In this document: positions 53,797 to 63,013 of the stretch, one piece after another
How positions within the stretch are numbered: the stretch's first letter is position 1
How the letters are laid out: each line of letters starts with the position of its first letter
NCBI GenBank assembly: GCA_946414025.1
Contig: CAMKMX010000002.1
Span: forward strand, 62,001 to 126,000
Length of the DNA: 64,000 nucleotides
Direction of reading: 5' to 3'
Source of the DNA: an uncultured Fibrobacter sp.
GTDB lineage: Bacteria > Fibrobacterota > Fibrobacteria > Fibrobacterales > Fibrobacteraceae
Position numbers and translations under genes: made by a program
Notes under the pieces: generated by a model
Databases searched by the model: none
The model's input: the letters and a program-made list of their open reading frames with translations, nothing else
What the model was told of the DNA's origin: nothing

Positions 53797-53875
53797 AACG
53801 GCCACTTTTTATATCGTTTTAGCAATAAAATAAAGAAAAAGTGCTAAACCGACACAATTTTTAATCGTTTTAGCA
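53791..53875 (+). repeat. Two 34-bp inverted-repeat operators upstream of an ATPase gene
   Basis: Two related units at 53791-53824 and 53842-53875. Each begins TGCTAAA(A/C)CG and ends CGTTTTAGCA, so each is an inverted repeat with 9-10-bp arms around 14 bases. They precede the promoter TATTTT at 53896, six bases before the ATPase ATG. Confidence 0.75.
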
Positions 53876-53907
53876 CTTTTTTAACGAAAAAATGCTATTT
53901 TAGAGGT

Positions 53908-55332
53908 ATGGAAAAGATTGTCGGAAGAATAGAAGAGCAAAAATTACTCCTTTCGCTAAAGGACAGCCCTAAAGCTGAATTCGTCGCCCTTTATGGTCGC
54001 CGACGCGTCGGGAAGACGTTTTTGATAAACCAGCTCTTCGGAAGCGACTTTGCATTCAAGATGACGGGAGTCCTTGACGGATCCCAAAAGGATCAACTAG
54101 CTGCATTTTCCGACTCCATGGACGATTTCGGTTACGACATGGAAGAAAAGCCCAAGGACTGGATGGAAGCTTTCAAGTTGCTAAAAAGAGCCTTGAAGCC
54201 CCGCGTCGAAAGTGGGGCTCCATGCGTCATTTTTTTGGACGAACTCCCTGCAATGGACGCGAAAAAATCCGGCATCGCCAAGGCCGTCGGTTATTTCTGG
54301 AACAGCTGGGCATCTCTGTTCAGTAACGTCACCTTGATTGTCTGTGGTAGTGCTACAAGCTGGATGATTACAAATATTGTCGATAGCAAGGGCGGCCTTC
54401 ACGACCGTATCACGCAAGAGATTCACGTTCATCCGTTCTGCTTAAAAGAAACCGAAGAGTACTTTAACGAGAACGGATTTCAGTGGAATCGTGACATCAT
54501 TTTGCAGGCTTACATGGCGTTCGGAGGCATACCTTACTACTTGAGCCTTCTCTCTCCTAAGGAAAGCTTTACGCAGAATATCGACAGACTTTTCTTCGGC
54601 CCCGATGAAAAAATGCGCCGCGAGTTCAAGCGCCTTTTTGCAACCCTCTACAATCGTCCAGAAGGCTACATTGAAATTGTCAAGAAACTTTGCGAAAGCA
54701 AGCACGGCGTAACTCGTAAGGAACTCGCCGAATCACTTAAGGTTTCGAACAACGCATTCCTCGGAAAAAAGCTAGACGACCTTGTGCATTGTGACCTGCT
54801 GCGCAAGATTCCCGTCCGCGAAAAGAAAATCAAGAAAAATGATTTCGTTTTTCAACTGGCGGATTTCTTTTGCATTTTCTGGTTGACATTTATCCAAAAG
54901 GCCGAACTGGAAAACAATTATTGGCAGCACCATATCAACACGCCCGAAATCAATACCTGGATGGGCCTGTCGTTTGAACGTATCTGCATGTCGCACATTC
55001 TGCAAATCAAAAAGGCTTTGCGAATCGACGGCATTTCAACAATCAGCTACGCTTGGCGCAGTAAAAACTCTACACCAGGAGCTCAAATTGACCTCGTCAT
55101 TGAACGGGCGGACAAAATCGTCAACCTCTGCGAAATCAAATACAGCCAAACACCTTATTCTATTGACAAGGACGAATACCAAAAGTTGCTGAATCGCAGG
55201 GAGGCGTTTTCCAAGGAAACGGGACTTCGCCATTCACCCTGGATTACAATGATTGTAAGCGAAGGCCTTTCGCAAGGAATGTATTCCAACATTGCACAAG
55301 GCGTCGTTACGAAGGACGAACTATTCGTTTAA
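53908..55332 (+). CDS. Archaeal-type AAA ATPase with DUF234-like C-terminus
   Basis: A 474-aa protein. It begins VGRIEEQKLLLSL, then P-loop FVALYGRRRVGKTFLI (about 26-41), Walker B VIFLDELPAMD, sensor VTLIVCGSATSWM, a central winged-helix region (VTRKELAESLKVSNNAFLGK) and a C-terminal PD-(D/E)XK-like stretch (GAQIDLVIERADKIVNLCEI then KYS). This is the layout of the archaeal ATPase/DUF234 family. Like the gene at 44949 it has no normal ribosome-binding site and starts six bases after a TATTTT box. Role unknown; often found in accessory loci. Confidence 0.88.
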   Translation: MEKIVGRIEEQKLLLSLKDSPKAEFVALYGRRRVGKTFLINQLFGSDFAFKMTGVLDGSQKDQLAAFSDSMDDFGYDMEEKPKDWMEAFKLLKRALKPRVESGAPCVIFLDELPAMDAKKSGIAKAVGYFWNSWASLFSNVTLIVCGSATSWMITNIVDSKGGLHDRITQEIHVHPFCLKETEEYFNENGFQWNRDIILQAYMAFGGIPYYLSLLSPKESFTQNIDRLFFGPDEKMRREFKRLFATLYNRPEGYIEIVKKLCESKHGVTRKELAESLKVSNNAFLGKKLDDLVHCDLLRKIPVREKKIKKNDFVFQLADFFCIFWLTFIQKAELENNYWQHHINTPEINTWMGLSFERICMSHILQIKKALRIDGISTISYAWRSKNSTPGAQIDLVIERADKIVNLCEIKYSQTPYSIDKDEYQKLLNRREAFSKETGLRHSPWITMIVSEGLSQGMYSNIAQGVVTKDELFV

Positions 55333-55421
55333 AGACTAGAAATTATATAATCCCAAATAATGACGGCCTCCCAGAGAACAACAAACTGCCGCTGAAATTG
55401 TGGGATTACTATTTTTGACAC

Positions 55422-56585
55422 ATGTTCATTTTCCTGTTCATTCTAGTCGCTGGCCTTGTCCTGATTTATGCCAACGTGAGTCCTGTTGCTCCTGGCAAAA
55501 AGGGTAAGTTGATTGCCCTCGGGATTCTTGTTTCCATATTCCTAGGCATGTTCTTCCGCGACACGCTGTTTGGCTGTGCCGTGGTAGCCTTCACTTCGGT
55601 ATGGCTTTGCCAGGCTCTCCTTTTTTACATCCCGTGGGACTTGTTCAGGTTGGGCCGCCGTATGGTTCTGCGAAAGGCGATGCCTCCCCGGATGTTGATG
55701 CTTGCCAGTCGCATTTTGTTCTTGGCGACGGTCTTGCTGACCATCGGGCTGTTTGCCTATGGAGTTCCCCACAATTCCCACTACGTATTACACGAGACAA
55801 CGATAAAGTTGCCGGAATACGCCAATGTACAACAGCCCCAAGCTGAAGCCGGCACGGTTCAACTTGACAGTGTGCAACAAGCCCTGCCCAAAAGTTTTAC
55901 GGCGGTATTTTTCAGCGATGTCCACGTGGACCCGCTTTTCAGGCGGGCCAAGCTGGAGCGCATGATTGCTAGCGTGGATTCCATCGCACCGGACTACCTG
56001 CTTTTCGGGGGAGACCTAGCCGATGTTTCCACGATGCAGCTGGACGAATGGGGTTATGACTCCCTGTTCAGGCAACTCACCTCCAAGGCGAAAATTGCTG
56101 CCGTGGCGATCAACGGAAATCACGAATCCATGCAGGAGGGGGGCGGTTCAGATCCTGATGCCTGGATGCGCAAGGTGGGTTTTGTGGTGCTGGACGATTC
56201 CAGCGCCTGTATCGGACAGGCCTGCTTTACGGGGCGTACCGACTTTCAGGTGGCCCGCTCTCGCGGGATAGAGCGTGTTCCTCTGGCAAGTCTTGTTCCT
56301 AATGATAGCGTTCGTCCCTGGATTCTGATGGACCACCAGCCCAAGGGAATCGAGCCGGAATATTCCGGTCGTTTGCCGGACTTTGCCCTTTCGGGACACA
56401 CTCACGACGGACAGTTTTTTCCAGGAACTATCGTCATCAACTTCGTGTGGCGTCTTGCCTTTGGCGAAGGTATGCTAGACGGTGTCCGCTGGCTGGTGAG
56501 TGCCGGCGTGGACTGCTGGGGGCCGCCCGTGCGTGCGGGCAGCGATGCCGACATGTGGGTAATCCGCTTCACGTTTGCCGAATAG
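55422..56585 (+). CDS. Membrane-anchored metallophosphoesterase
   Basis: A 387-aa protein with about four N-terminal transmembrane helices (to about residue 130), then a calcineurin-like phosphoesterase domain with metal-site motifs FSDVHVDPLF, LLFGGDLADVS, INGNHES, and SGHTHDGQFFPG. Similar to YkuE/YaeI-type enzymes, some of which remove UDP-2,3-diacylglucosamine or lipid phosphates. The substrate is not certain. TATTTT sits six bases before the ATG, so the mRNA is predicted to be leaderless. Confidence 0.87.
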   Translation: MFIFLFILVAGLVLIYANVSPVAPGKKGKLIALGILVSIFLGMFFRDTLFGCAVVAFTSVWLCQALLFYIPWDLFRLGRRMVLRKAMPPRMLMLASRILFLATVLLTIGLFAYGVPHNSHYVLHETTIKLPEYANVQQPQAEAGTVQLDSVQQALPKSFTAVFFSDVHVDPLFRRAKLERMIASVDSIAPDYLLFGGDLADVSTMQLDEWGYDSLFRQLTSKAKIAAVAINGNHESMQEGGGSDPDAWMRKVGFVVLDDSSACIGQACFTGRTDFQVARSRGIERVPLASLVPNDSVRPWILMDHQPKGIEPEYSGRLPDFALSGHTHDGQFFPGTIVINFVWRLAFGEGMLDGVRWLVSAGVDCWGPPVRAGSDADMWVIRFTFAE

Positions 56586-56758
56586 GATAAAATAGCAAGC
56601 TTATTTGAAAAATGGGAGCTTTCTTCCCGTTTGACCTTTGGCTGCGTGGTTTCCCCGAAATTTTCTGTTCAAATGCAAGAAAAAAAGCCTCGCAATTCTC
56701 CCAAAAATGAGGTAATTTTCAAGACATAGGGGGTAGAATTAAACACACGAGGTTCATT

Positions 56759-57271
56759 ATGAAAATGATTCCAGCAATGACAATGGCATTAGTAGGCTTC
56801 TTTGCGGCCGCCTCTTTTGCCCAAGATGAAACCACTTCTGCTACAGAAAATGCCGCCGTGCAGGAGGTTTCTGGCGACGAGTCCGCAAGCACGATCGAAA
56901 AGCAGGACCCCAGGGCCGACCGCGCCAAGGAGCGCTTTGAGCGCAAGGATGCCAAAAAGGCAGAAATTGCCAATCACAAGGCCGAAATGAAGGCGTTGAA
57001 AGAAGAGCGCGCTGCTGCTCGAGCCGAGCGCAAAGAAGCCAAGCAGGCCGAAAAGGAGGCCAAAAAGGCCGATAAAGAAGCCATGAAGGCAGAAAAAGAA
57101 ATCAGCAAGGCCGAACGCAAAGAGGCAAAGCAGGCCGAAAAAGAGGCTAAAAAGGCCGATAAGGAAGCCATGAAGGCTGAAAAAGAGATCAGCAAGGCCG
57201 AACGCAAAGAGGCCAAGCAAGCCGATAAGGAAGCCCGCAAAGAACATAAAGGAAAAGGGCATAACAAGTAA
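56759..57271 (+). CDS. Exported Lys/Ala/Glu-rich repeat protein
   Basis: A 170-aa protein. The signal peptide ends AASFAQ, an acidic Ser/Thr region follows, then a highly charged helical segment consisting of perfect 29-residue repeats (ERKEAKQAEKEAKKADKEAM...): two full copies and a partial third. Expected to form one long charged alpha-helix in the periplasm or to be attached to the envelope. No enzymatic family. Similar alanine/lysine repeat proteins tend to be poorly characterised. Short GAGG site before the ATG. Confidence 0.75.
   Translation: MKMIPAMTMALVGFFAAASFAQDETTSATENAAVQEVSGDESASTIEKQDPRADRAKERFERKDAKKAEIANHKAEMKALKEERAAARAERKEAKQAEKEAKKADKEAMKAEKEISKAERKEAKQAEKEAKKADKEAMKAEKEISKAERKEAKQADKEARKEHKGKGHNK
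57026..57262 (+). repeat. 87-bp coding tandem repeats
   Basis: Units begin at 57026, 57113 and 57200 (the third partial). The first two differ at several third-codon positions yet encode identical 29-residue units, which indicates selection to keep the protein repeat rather than recent duplication alone. Confidence 0.85.
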
Positions 57272-57293
57272 TCTTTGTAAAATATGGTCAAGT

Positions 57294-57320
57294 AAAAAGG
57301 GCGCCACGTGCGTCCTTTTT
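57294..57320. terminator. Bidirectional terminator
   Basis: AAAAAGGGCGC pairs with GCGTCCTTTTT around CACGT (one mismatch). It serves the repeat protein and the convergent beta-barrel gene, and its right end overlaps that gene's stop codon. Confidence 0.85.
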
Positions 57321-58398
57321 AAATATTCCACCTGATTCCGGCCTTCAATTTGGACAGGAGGCTCCATTTAGGATAGCCGATGCTGTATTCCGATGTGTTG
57401 AGATAATGCCGGTAGAGTTGTTCGAACCCGATAAAGGTTCCGAACATACCCGGTTTCCATGAGATGTTGAATGCCCAGGAACCGCTGAATTTTTGAACGC
57501 CGTCATAGGTTGTGGCGGGCTCGTCAATCACAAATCCGTAGAACAGGTTCAACTTTGTCTCGACGGAAATGTCTGTTTTAAACTTATACGAAACAGATGG
57601 CCTTAAAGAAGGCCCGAGCCATTTTAGAATATACAGGGAACTGAGCGAGTCAGATTCATACCTTGCTCCTGCGTAGATGGTGCTGTTCCATCCGTATTTG
57701 GCAAAGCGGTGCCACGTGCCGTAGAATGATGCCGATGTTGGGCCGTCGAAATTTTTGTAGGCGCTAGTGGCGAGACCGAATTTTTGCTTGCCGTTTTGTG
57801 CAAGGTACCTTTCTGCCCAGATATAAAAGTCGGGATTCCATTCTTCATTTTCTGAAAAGTTTATACTTGCACCGATATCCAGAATCAGGGCGTTTCCGAT
57901 GAGACTGTAGCCGATGCCGACCGAAGTTTCCCAGGAGTTTGTATCCAGGGAGGGCATGTCGTCTTTGTCAATAAACCAATCTCCCGATACATTCAATTCT
58001 AACGCGTGACTCCAGTTTTGGGATTCGTATTCTACAGATGCGTTTATTGATGCGGCGGCTTCGCCTCCTGTTTCGGCGTCAGAGGTTCCTTTTTTCTTAT
58101 AGTGCAGGCCACTGTAATTGATGGTGCCGTAAGTGTGAAACGCCCAGGGATTTTGGGAGGAATCGTCTGCGGAGTATTCATCGGATTCCTTCAAGACACT
58201 TTGATAATCATCGATAATCTCTTGAATTTCTGCAGTGTATGGTCCTGATACCGCCACCGCTGAATCAAACAAGTCCAGCGCGTGGGGAATATCGCCAGCC
58301 TCTTCGGCCTTGAGTGCACGATAATAAAGTTCCTCTTGCGATTCGGCAAGTGCGTTGGCTGCCCAGAGCAGAGAAACTATTATCAAAAGCCTTTTCAT
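57319..58398 (-). CDS. Exported protein with TPR-like N-terminus and outer-membrane beta-barrel
   Basis: A 359-aa protein. The signal peptide ends AANALA. A short helical hairpin follows (EELYYRALKAEEAGDIPHAL, then DLFDSAVAVSG) with TPR character. From about residue 90 come alternating aromatic strands ending SLLSKLKAGIRWNI, typical of an outer-membrane barrel. No catalytic motif. It is the second gene of a minus-strand pair with the zinc-ribbon membrane protein (19 bp apart). Confidence 0.72.
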   Translation of the reverse strand: MKRLLIIVSLLWAANALAESQEELYYRALKAEEAGDIPHALDLFDSAVAVSGPYTAEIQEIIDDYQSVLKESDEYSADDSSQNPWAFHTYGTINYSGLHYKKKGTSDAETGGEAAASINASVEYESQNWSHALELNVSGDWFIDKDDMPSLDTNSWETSVGIGYSLIGNALILDIGASINFSENEEWNPDFYIWAERYLAQNGKQKFGLATSAYKNFDGPTSASFYGTWHRFAKYGWNSTIYAGARYESDSLSSLYILKWLGPSLRPSVSYKFKTDISVETKLNLFYGFVIDEPATTYDGVQKFSGSWAFNISWKPGMFGTFIGFEQLYRHYLNTSEYSIGYPKWSLLSKLKAGIRWNI

Positions 58399-58417
58399 TT
58401 GCTTGAAATATGCGGGT

Positions 58418-58873
58418 TTACACCTTGTAGCCGTATTTTCTCAGTTTCTCCACATAGGCGGGGTCCGCCAGTCGGGCTTTGGATTCGACCATATATTTTT
58501 CGTTGTCCTTGGACTGGAATCCCATCTTGATACGGGCGAGCATGACAAGGCATGCAAGGAAGCCCAGCGCCGAAGCTCCAGCAACTGCAAGGACTTTTAC
58601 GGAATAGTAACCATTGGTGTGTTGATAGAAGGCAAGACCTCCGGCAACCAGTGCCAATACAAGGAGAAACAAGGCTCCCTTCGTATATAATTTTGGGTTG
58701 TTGCTTCGGGGGTCAAAACCGTCAATGGCCACCTCGCGGAATCGCCGGTCCAGGTATTCGCTACGGCATGCCTTGCATTGCCTGATAGGGCTGCCGTACA
58801 TCCAGGCGTTACAGGTTTCACGGTTCTTGGTTTTGCATTCGGGGCAGGTCCATTCGGCAACGCTTATGGTCAT
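58418..58873 (-). CDS. Zinc-ribbon two-TM membrane protein
   Basis: A 151-aa protein read from ATG 58873, which has AAAGGA upstream; earlier in-frame starts lack a site. The N-terminus has a zinc-ribbon (WTCPECKTKN, then IRQCKACRSEYL), then two hydrophobic helices (about residues 67-86 and 93-113) and a charged C-terminus. No named family. Upstream partner of the beta-barrel gene at 57319. Confidence 0.7.
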   Translation of the reverse strand: MTISVAEWTCPECKTKNRETCNAWMYGSPIRQCKACRSEYLDRRFREVAIDGFDPRSNNPKLYTKGALFLLVLALVAGGLAFYQHTNGYYSVKVLAVAGASALGFLACLVMLARIKMGFQSKDNEKYMVESKARLADPAYVEKLRKYGYKV

Positions 58874-59000
58874 ATAAAGTCCTTTATTATAGAAAGAAAG
58901 ATAAAAATAAAGGAGAAATTTGACATTTTGTGCCATAATGACGATACTATATTTACGGGCGGGTCAAAGAACGCCCCTTAACGGGAAAAAAGAAGGAAAA

Positions 59001-60188
59001 ATGAAATTCATACATACGGCGGACTTGCATATCGGGAAAAGCATATGCGAACATTCGATGCTCGACGAACAAAGGCATATCCTGGCGAGCATCCTGGAGG
59101 CGGTTAGGGGAGAAAAGCCCGATGCGCTCCTGATAGCGGGGGATGTTTATGACAAGTCGGTGCCCAGCGCCGAGGCGGTTGCCGTTCTGGACGACTTTTT
59201 GGTGCGGCTATCCGAGACTGGCACAAAGGTGTTTGTGTTGAGTGGAAACCACGATTCGGCGGAGCGCATAGCCTTTGGCGGCCGCCTTATGGAAGATCGG
59301 GGGGTGCACATGTCATCGGTTTATAGTGGCGAGTTTGCTCCCGTGACCTTGCAAGATGAATTTGGCGAGGTGGATGTGTGGATGCTCCCCTTTGTGCGTC
59401 CTGCGACGGTACGCGCCTGCCTGGGCAGCGACGAAGAGCGGGACCAGGTGACGGATTACACCTCTGCCATGCGTATGGCGATTGCCCAGATGCATTTTAC
59501 GCCGGGGCGTCGCAACGTGCTTCTGGCACACCAGTTTGTGACTGGTGCCGAACGGAGCGATTCAGAGGAAAACGTGGGAGGCCTCGACAACGTGGATGCC
59601 TCTGTTTTCGATGGCTTTGACTATGTAGCCCTCGGGCATATTCACAAACCTCAGAACGTGGCAAAGGATACTGCTGGAAACGCCCGCGTGCGCTACAGTG
59701 GTACACCTCTCAAGTATTCCTTGTCGGAAGCAAGCCACAAGAAATCTTTGACGTTGGTGGAACTTGCGGGAAAATCTGCAGACGGGCTTGCCGGGATAGA
59801 AGTTCGAGAGGTTCCGCTGACGCCCAAGCATGATGTTCGCGAAATCAAGGGAACGTTTGCAGAGCTTGTTTCGCCGGAATTTCAGCGGAGGCAGTTGGCC
59901 GAAGGCCTTGAACTCGATGATTTTGTTTATGTAAAACTCACGGACGAAAATGACGTGCCTGATGCGGTCTTGAAATTGCGCGGAATATACCCGAACTTGA
60001 TGATGCTGGATTATGACAACGAACGCACCCGCAATCAGCATGTTACGGTAGGCGACGGAAAGGTGGAGCAGAAGACCCCGATGGAACTTTTCGGGGAATT
60101 CTTTAGCGACATGACCAAGCGTGAATTGAACGAAGAGGAATGTTCGTTCGTGCAGGACATCATTGATGGTATTTGGGAGGAAAAATGA
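59001..60188 (+). CDS. sbcD: Exonuclease subunit SbcD
   Basis: A 395-aa Mre11-type nuclease that with SbcC opens and degrades hairpin and protein-blocked DNA ends. ATG 59001 follows AGAAGG and gives the canonical start MKFIHTADLHIGK. Metal-binding motifs IAGDVYDK, LSGNHDSAER and VALGHIHKPQ are all present. The stop overlaps the sbcC start (ATGA), so the subunits are translationally coupled. Confidence 0.95.
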   Translation: MKFIHTADLHIGKSICEHSMLDEQRHILASILEAVRGEKPDALLIAGDVYDKSVPSAEAVAVLDDFLVRLSETGTKVFVLSGNHDSAERIAFGGRLMEDRGVHMSSVYSGEFAPVTLQDEFGEVDVWMLPFVRPATVRACLGSDEERDQVTDYTSAMRMAIAQMHFTPGRRNVLLAHQFVTGAERSDSEENVGGLDNVDASVFDGFDYVALGHIHKPQNVAKDTAGNARVRYSGTPLKYSLSEASHKKSLTLVELAGKSADGLAGIEVREVPLTPKHDVREIKGTFAELVSPEFQRRQLAEGLELDDFVYVKLTDENDVPDAVLKLRGIYPNLMMLDYDNERTRNQHVTVGDGKVEQKTPMELFGEFFSDMTKRELNEEECSFVQDIIDGIWEEK

Positions 60189-62992
60189 GACCGACCAAGC
60201 TTGTAATTTCTGCTTTTGGCCCTTATGCGGATCGTACGGTCATCGATTTGGATAGACTCGGAGCAAATGGGCTCTACCTGATTTCGGGCGATACAGGAGC
60301 CGGTAAGACGACCCTTTTTGATGCCATTACTTATGCCCTGTTTGGCCGTGCCAGCGGCGAAAGCCGTGATGATGCAAAGTTGTTCCGTTGTCTGAATGCA
60401 AAACCCGAAACTCCAACACTTGTGGACTTGACCTTTGTCTATGCAGGCAGGGAATATCGCGTGGTGCGCAATCCCGAATACGAACGCCCCAAGGCTCGTG
60501 GTGAAGGCTTTACAAAGGAGTCTGCATCGGTGACATTCTATTACCCTGATGCAAGCGGTAAACAAGGGCCAACGAGCCGTTCCGTGAGCAAGGAAAAGGA
60601 AGTTGCTGCCGTAGTGCAAGAAATCATCGGGATTGACCGCGACCAGTTTACGAAAATCGCCATGATTGCCCAGGGCGACTTTATGAAGGTGCTGCTTTCG
60701 TCCACCGACGAACGCAAGAAAATCTTCCGCAGGATTTTCAAGACGGACAAGTTCAACACCTTGCAGGAGGAACTCAAGAAGCGGGCTGCTGAAATAGAAA
60801 AGCTTTGCAGCGGGAGCGAATCGGTTGCAAACACCTTGGTTGCGCAAGTCCAATGTTCCGGCACATCTGCCAATGCGACGGAGCTGGAACGTCAGAAAAA
60901 CTTGGCGACCCAGAAGCAGGTATCGGATTGGCAGGGCGTTTGTAATCTGGTGCAGGCACTTCTTGCTGAAGATGACGAATCGTCGCAAAAGTTGAAGGCT
61001 GAAGCTGATGAAAGTAGCAGGCGCCTTGCCGATATGGACAAGGAGCTTGGTCGCGCCCAGAATGTGGAAAAGACTCGTGAGGCTTTCAAAAAGGCTTCCG
61101 GTGATCTTGAAACCCTTTTGCCGAAGTTGGAACCGTTGAAGGCCACAAAAACTGCTGCCGAAGGCAAACAGCCGGAACGGGACCAATTGCAGGAACAGAT
61201 TACGACTCTCAGGAATTCACTTCCGGAATACGACAAGCTGGAATCGTACCGCTCCGACGCAGTCAAGAAAGAAATCGAGTGTAAAAATCTTAAGGGATTG
61301 CTCCAGAAGAATCACGAAGACTCTGATTCGCTCAAGGCGAATATTGAACTTCTTGAAAAAGATTTCAAAGACCTTGGTGATGCTGGTGCAAAGAAGCAGG
61401 AATTGCTAGCTCAGCTCGAAAAGCTTTCGGCAAGACAGGAGGACTTGCAGAAGGTGGGCAAGAATGTCAAGGAATTGTCCACGCTAGGCGAAGCGTTTGA
61501 AAGTGCGAAGAAGGCATACGTCGATGCCGATAAAGCCTATCAAGAAAAGCAGTGTGAGTACGAGGCGAAAAACCGTGCCTTCTTGAATGAGCAGGCGGGA
61601 ATTATGGCCGATGCGTTGGTGGAAAATGAACCTTGTCCGGTATGCGGTTCTACGCACCATCCCCATAAGGCGTGCAAGTCCGTAGATGCTCCCAGTCAGG
61701 CGGAACTGGAACAGCTCAAGAAGGCCTTGTCGGGGCTAGAATCTGACCGTGGCGAAAAGAGTGGCCTTGCATCGCAGGCAAAGGGAAAATTCGAAGAAAA
61801 ACAGACCGCCGTACAGGCGCTGGTGCAGGAACTTTTCGGTGAGTGCAGTTTGGAAGACGCCCGGGAACGGGGTAATGGGGAATATGCCGAAAACCGCAAA
61901 AAGATGGATGGGCTGACATACGCAAAATCTGAGGAAGAAAAACGAGAAAAGCGCAAGGTTTTCCTGGAAAAAACGATTCCCGAAAAGCGAACTGAACTTG
62001 AAAAAATGCAGGTCGCGGCAATTGGACTGGAAAAGCAAATTTCGGGCCTAAGCGCCGAAGTGGAGTCTTCCAAGAAGGCGGCTGAAGACCTTTCAAAAAA
62101 GCTGCCCTTTGAAAACAAGACGGAAGCCGAAAAGCAGATTCGCGAAATCCAGGCAAAACTTGATGAATCCAAGCGCGAACTGGAGAAAGCTACTGCCGCA
62201 TTTACTGAATGCGAAAAGCAGGTGAACGAACTGAAGGCAAGCAAGTCAACGCTTGCATCTCAGCTGGAAGACGCTCCGGAATACGACCTTGCGGCCCTGC
62301 AGGCAAGCCGTGAACAGGCCGCCGCAGCGCACAATGCGCTTGCGCATTTGCAGAACGAAGTTTCTGCCCGTCTTGCCCAGAACCGGAATGTACTTGAACA
62401 GATTGACAAGACGGTGGGTGCGCTGGGCGAGCAGCTCCGCAGACGCGGCTGGATCAAGAATCTGTCCGATACCGCCAACGGAGGGCTTTCAGGTCAGGGC
62501 AAGGTGATGCTGGAGACCTATGTGCAGGCGTCTTACTTTGACCGCATTGTGAACCGTGCCAACATCCGTTTTCGCATACTTTCCAACGGCCAGTACGAAC
62601 TGGTTCGCCGTATCGAGGCCGCCAATAACAGGAGTCAGAGTGGTCTTGACTTGAATGTGCTGGACCATTCCAGCGGCAGGCAGCGCGATGTAAAGACGTT
62701 GAGCGGTGGCGAAAGTTTCCTGGCGTCCCTTTCCCTTGCCTTGGGCCTTGCCGACGAGGTGCAGAGTTCTGCGGGTGGAATCCAGCTGGATACCATGTTC
62801 GTGGACGAAGGGTTCGGTTCTCTCGACGATGAAAGCTTGAAGCTTGCCATCAATACCTTGCAGGGCCTTGCCGGCGAAAACCGCCTGGTGGGCATTATCA
62901 GTCACGTGAACGAACTGGAACACAAGATTGACAAGATCGTCCGTGTGAAAAAGGACGAAAATAAAATCAGTCGGGTGACGATAGAAGTGTAA
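60185..62992 (+). CDS. sbcC: Exonuclease subunit SbcC
   Basis: A 935-aa Rad50-type SMC ATPase, partner of SbcD. Start ATG 60185 (MRPTKLVISAFGPYADRT), overlapping the sbcD stop. Walker A ISGDTGAGKTTLFDA at the N-terminus, long coiled-coil arms, zinc hook CPVCGSTHH at Cys484-Cys487, and the C-terminal signature LSGGESFLASLSLAL with D-loop MFVDEGFGSLD. Full-length and intact. Confidence 0.96.
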   Translation: MRPTKLVISAFGPYADRTVIDLDRLGANGLYLISGDTGAGKTTLFDAITYALFGRASGESRDDAKLFRCLNAKPETPTLVDLTFVYAGREYRVVRNPEYERPKARGEGFTKESASVTFYYPDASGKQGPTSRSVSKEKEVAAVVQEIIGIDRDQFTKIAMIAQGDFMKVLLSSTDERKKIFRRIFKTDKFNTLQEELKKRAAEIEKLCSGSESVANTLVAQVQCSGTSANATELERQKNLATQKQVSDWQGVCNLVQALLAEDDESSQKLKAEADESSRRLADMDKELGRAQNVEKTREAFKKASGDLETLLPKLEPLKATKTAAEGKQPERDQLQEQITTLRNSLPEYDKLESYRSDAVKKEIECKNLKGLLQKNHEDSDSLKANIELLEKDFKDLGDAGAKKQELLAQLEKLSARQEDLQKVGKNVKELSTLGEAFESAKKAYVDADKAYQEKQCEYEAKNRAFLNEQAGIMADALVENEPCPVCGSTHHPHKACKSVDAPSQAELEQLKKALSGLESDRGEKSGLASQAKGKFEEKQTAVQALVQELFGECSLEDARERGNGEYAENRKKMDGLTYAKSEEEKREKRKVFLEKTIPEKRTELEKMQVAAIGLEKQISGLSAEVESSKKAAEDLSKKLPFENKTEAEKQIREIQAKLDESKRELEKATAAFTECEKQVNELKASKSTLASQLEDAPEYDLAALQASREQAAAAHNALAHLQNEVSARLAQNRNVLEQIDKTVGALGEQLRRRGWIKNLSDTANGGLSGQGKVMLETYVQASYFDRIVNRANIRFRILSNGQYELVRRIEAANNRSQSGLDLNVLDHSSGRQRDVKTLSGGESFLASLSLALGLADEVQSSAGGIQLDTMFVDEGFGSLDDESLKLAINTLQGLAGENRLVGIISHVNELEHKIDKIVRVKKDENKISRVTIEV

Positions 62993-63013
62993 TTGGGGTA
63001 GGCGCTTCGGCAC

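Noticed and set aside
55333..55421. Missing 3' part of the NYN gene after the ATPase cassette
   Set aside because: I looked for the expected downstream NYN motifs after 55332 and found none. The gene seems truncated, not merely interrupted.
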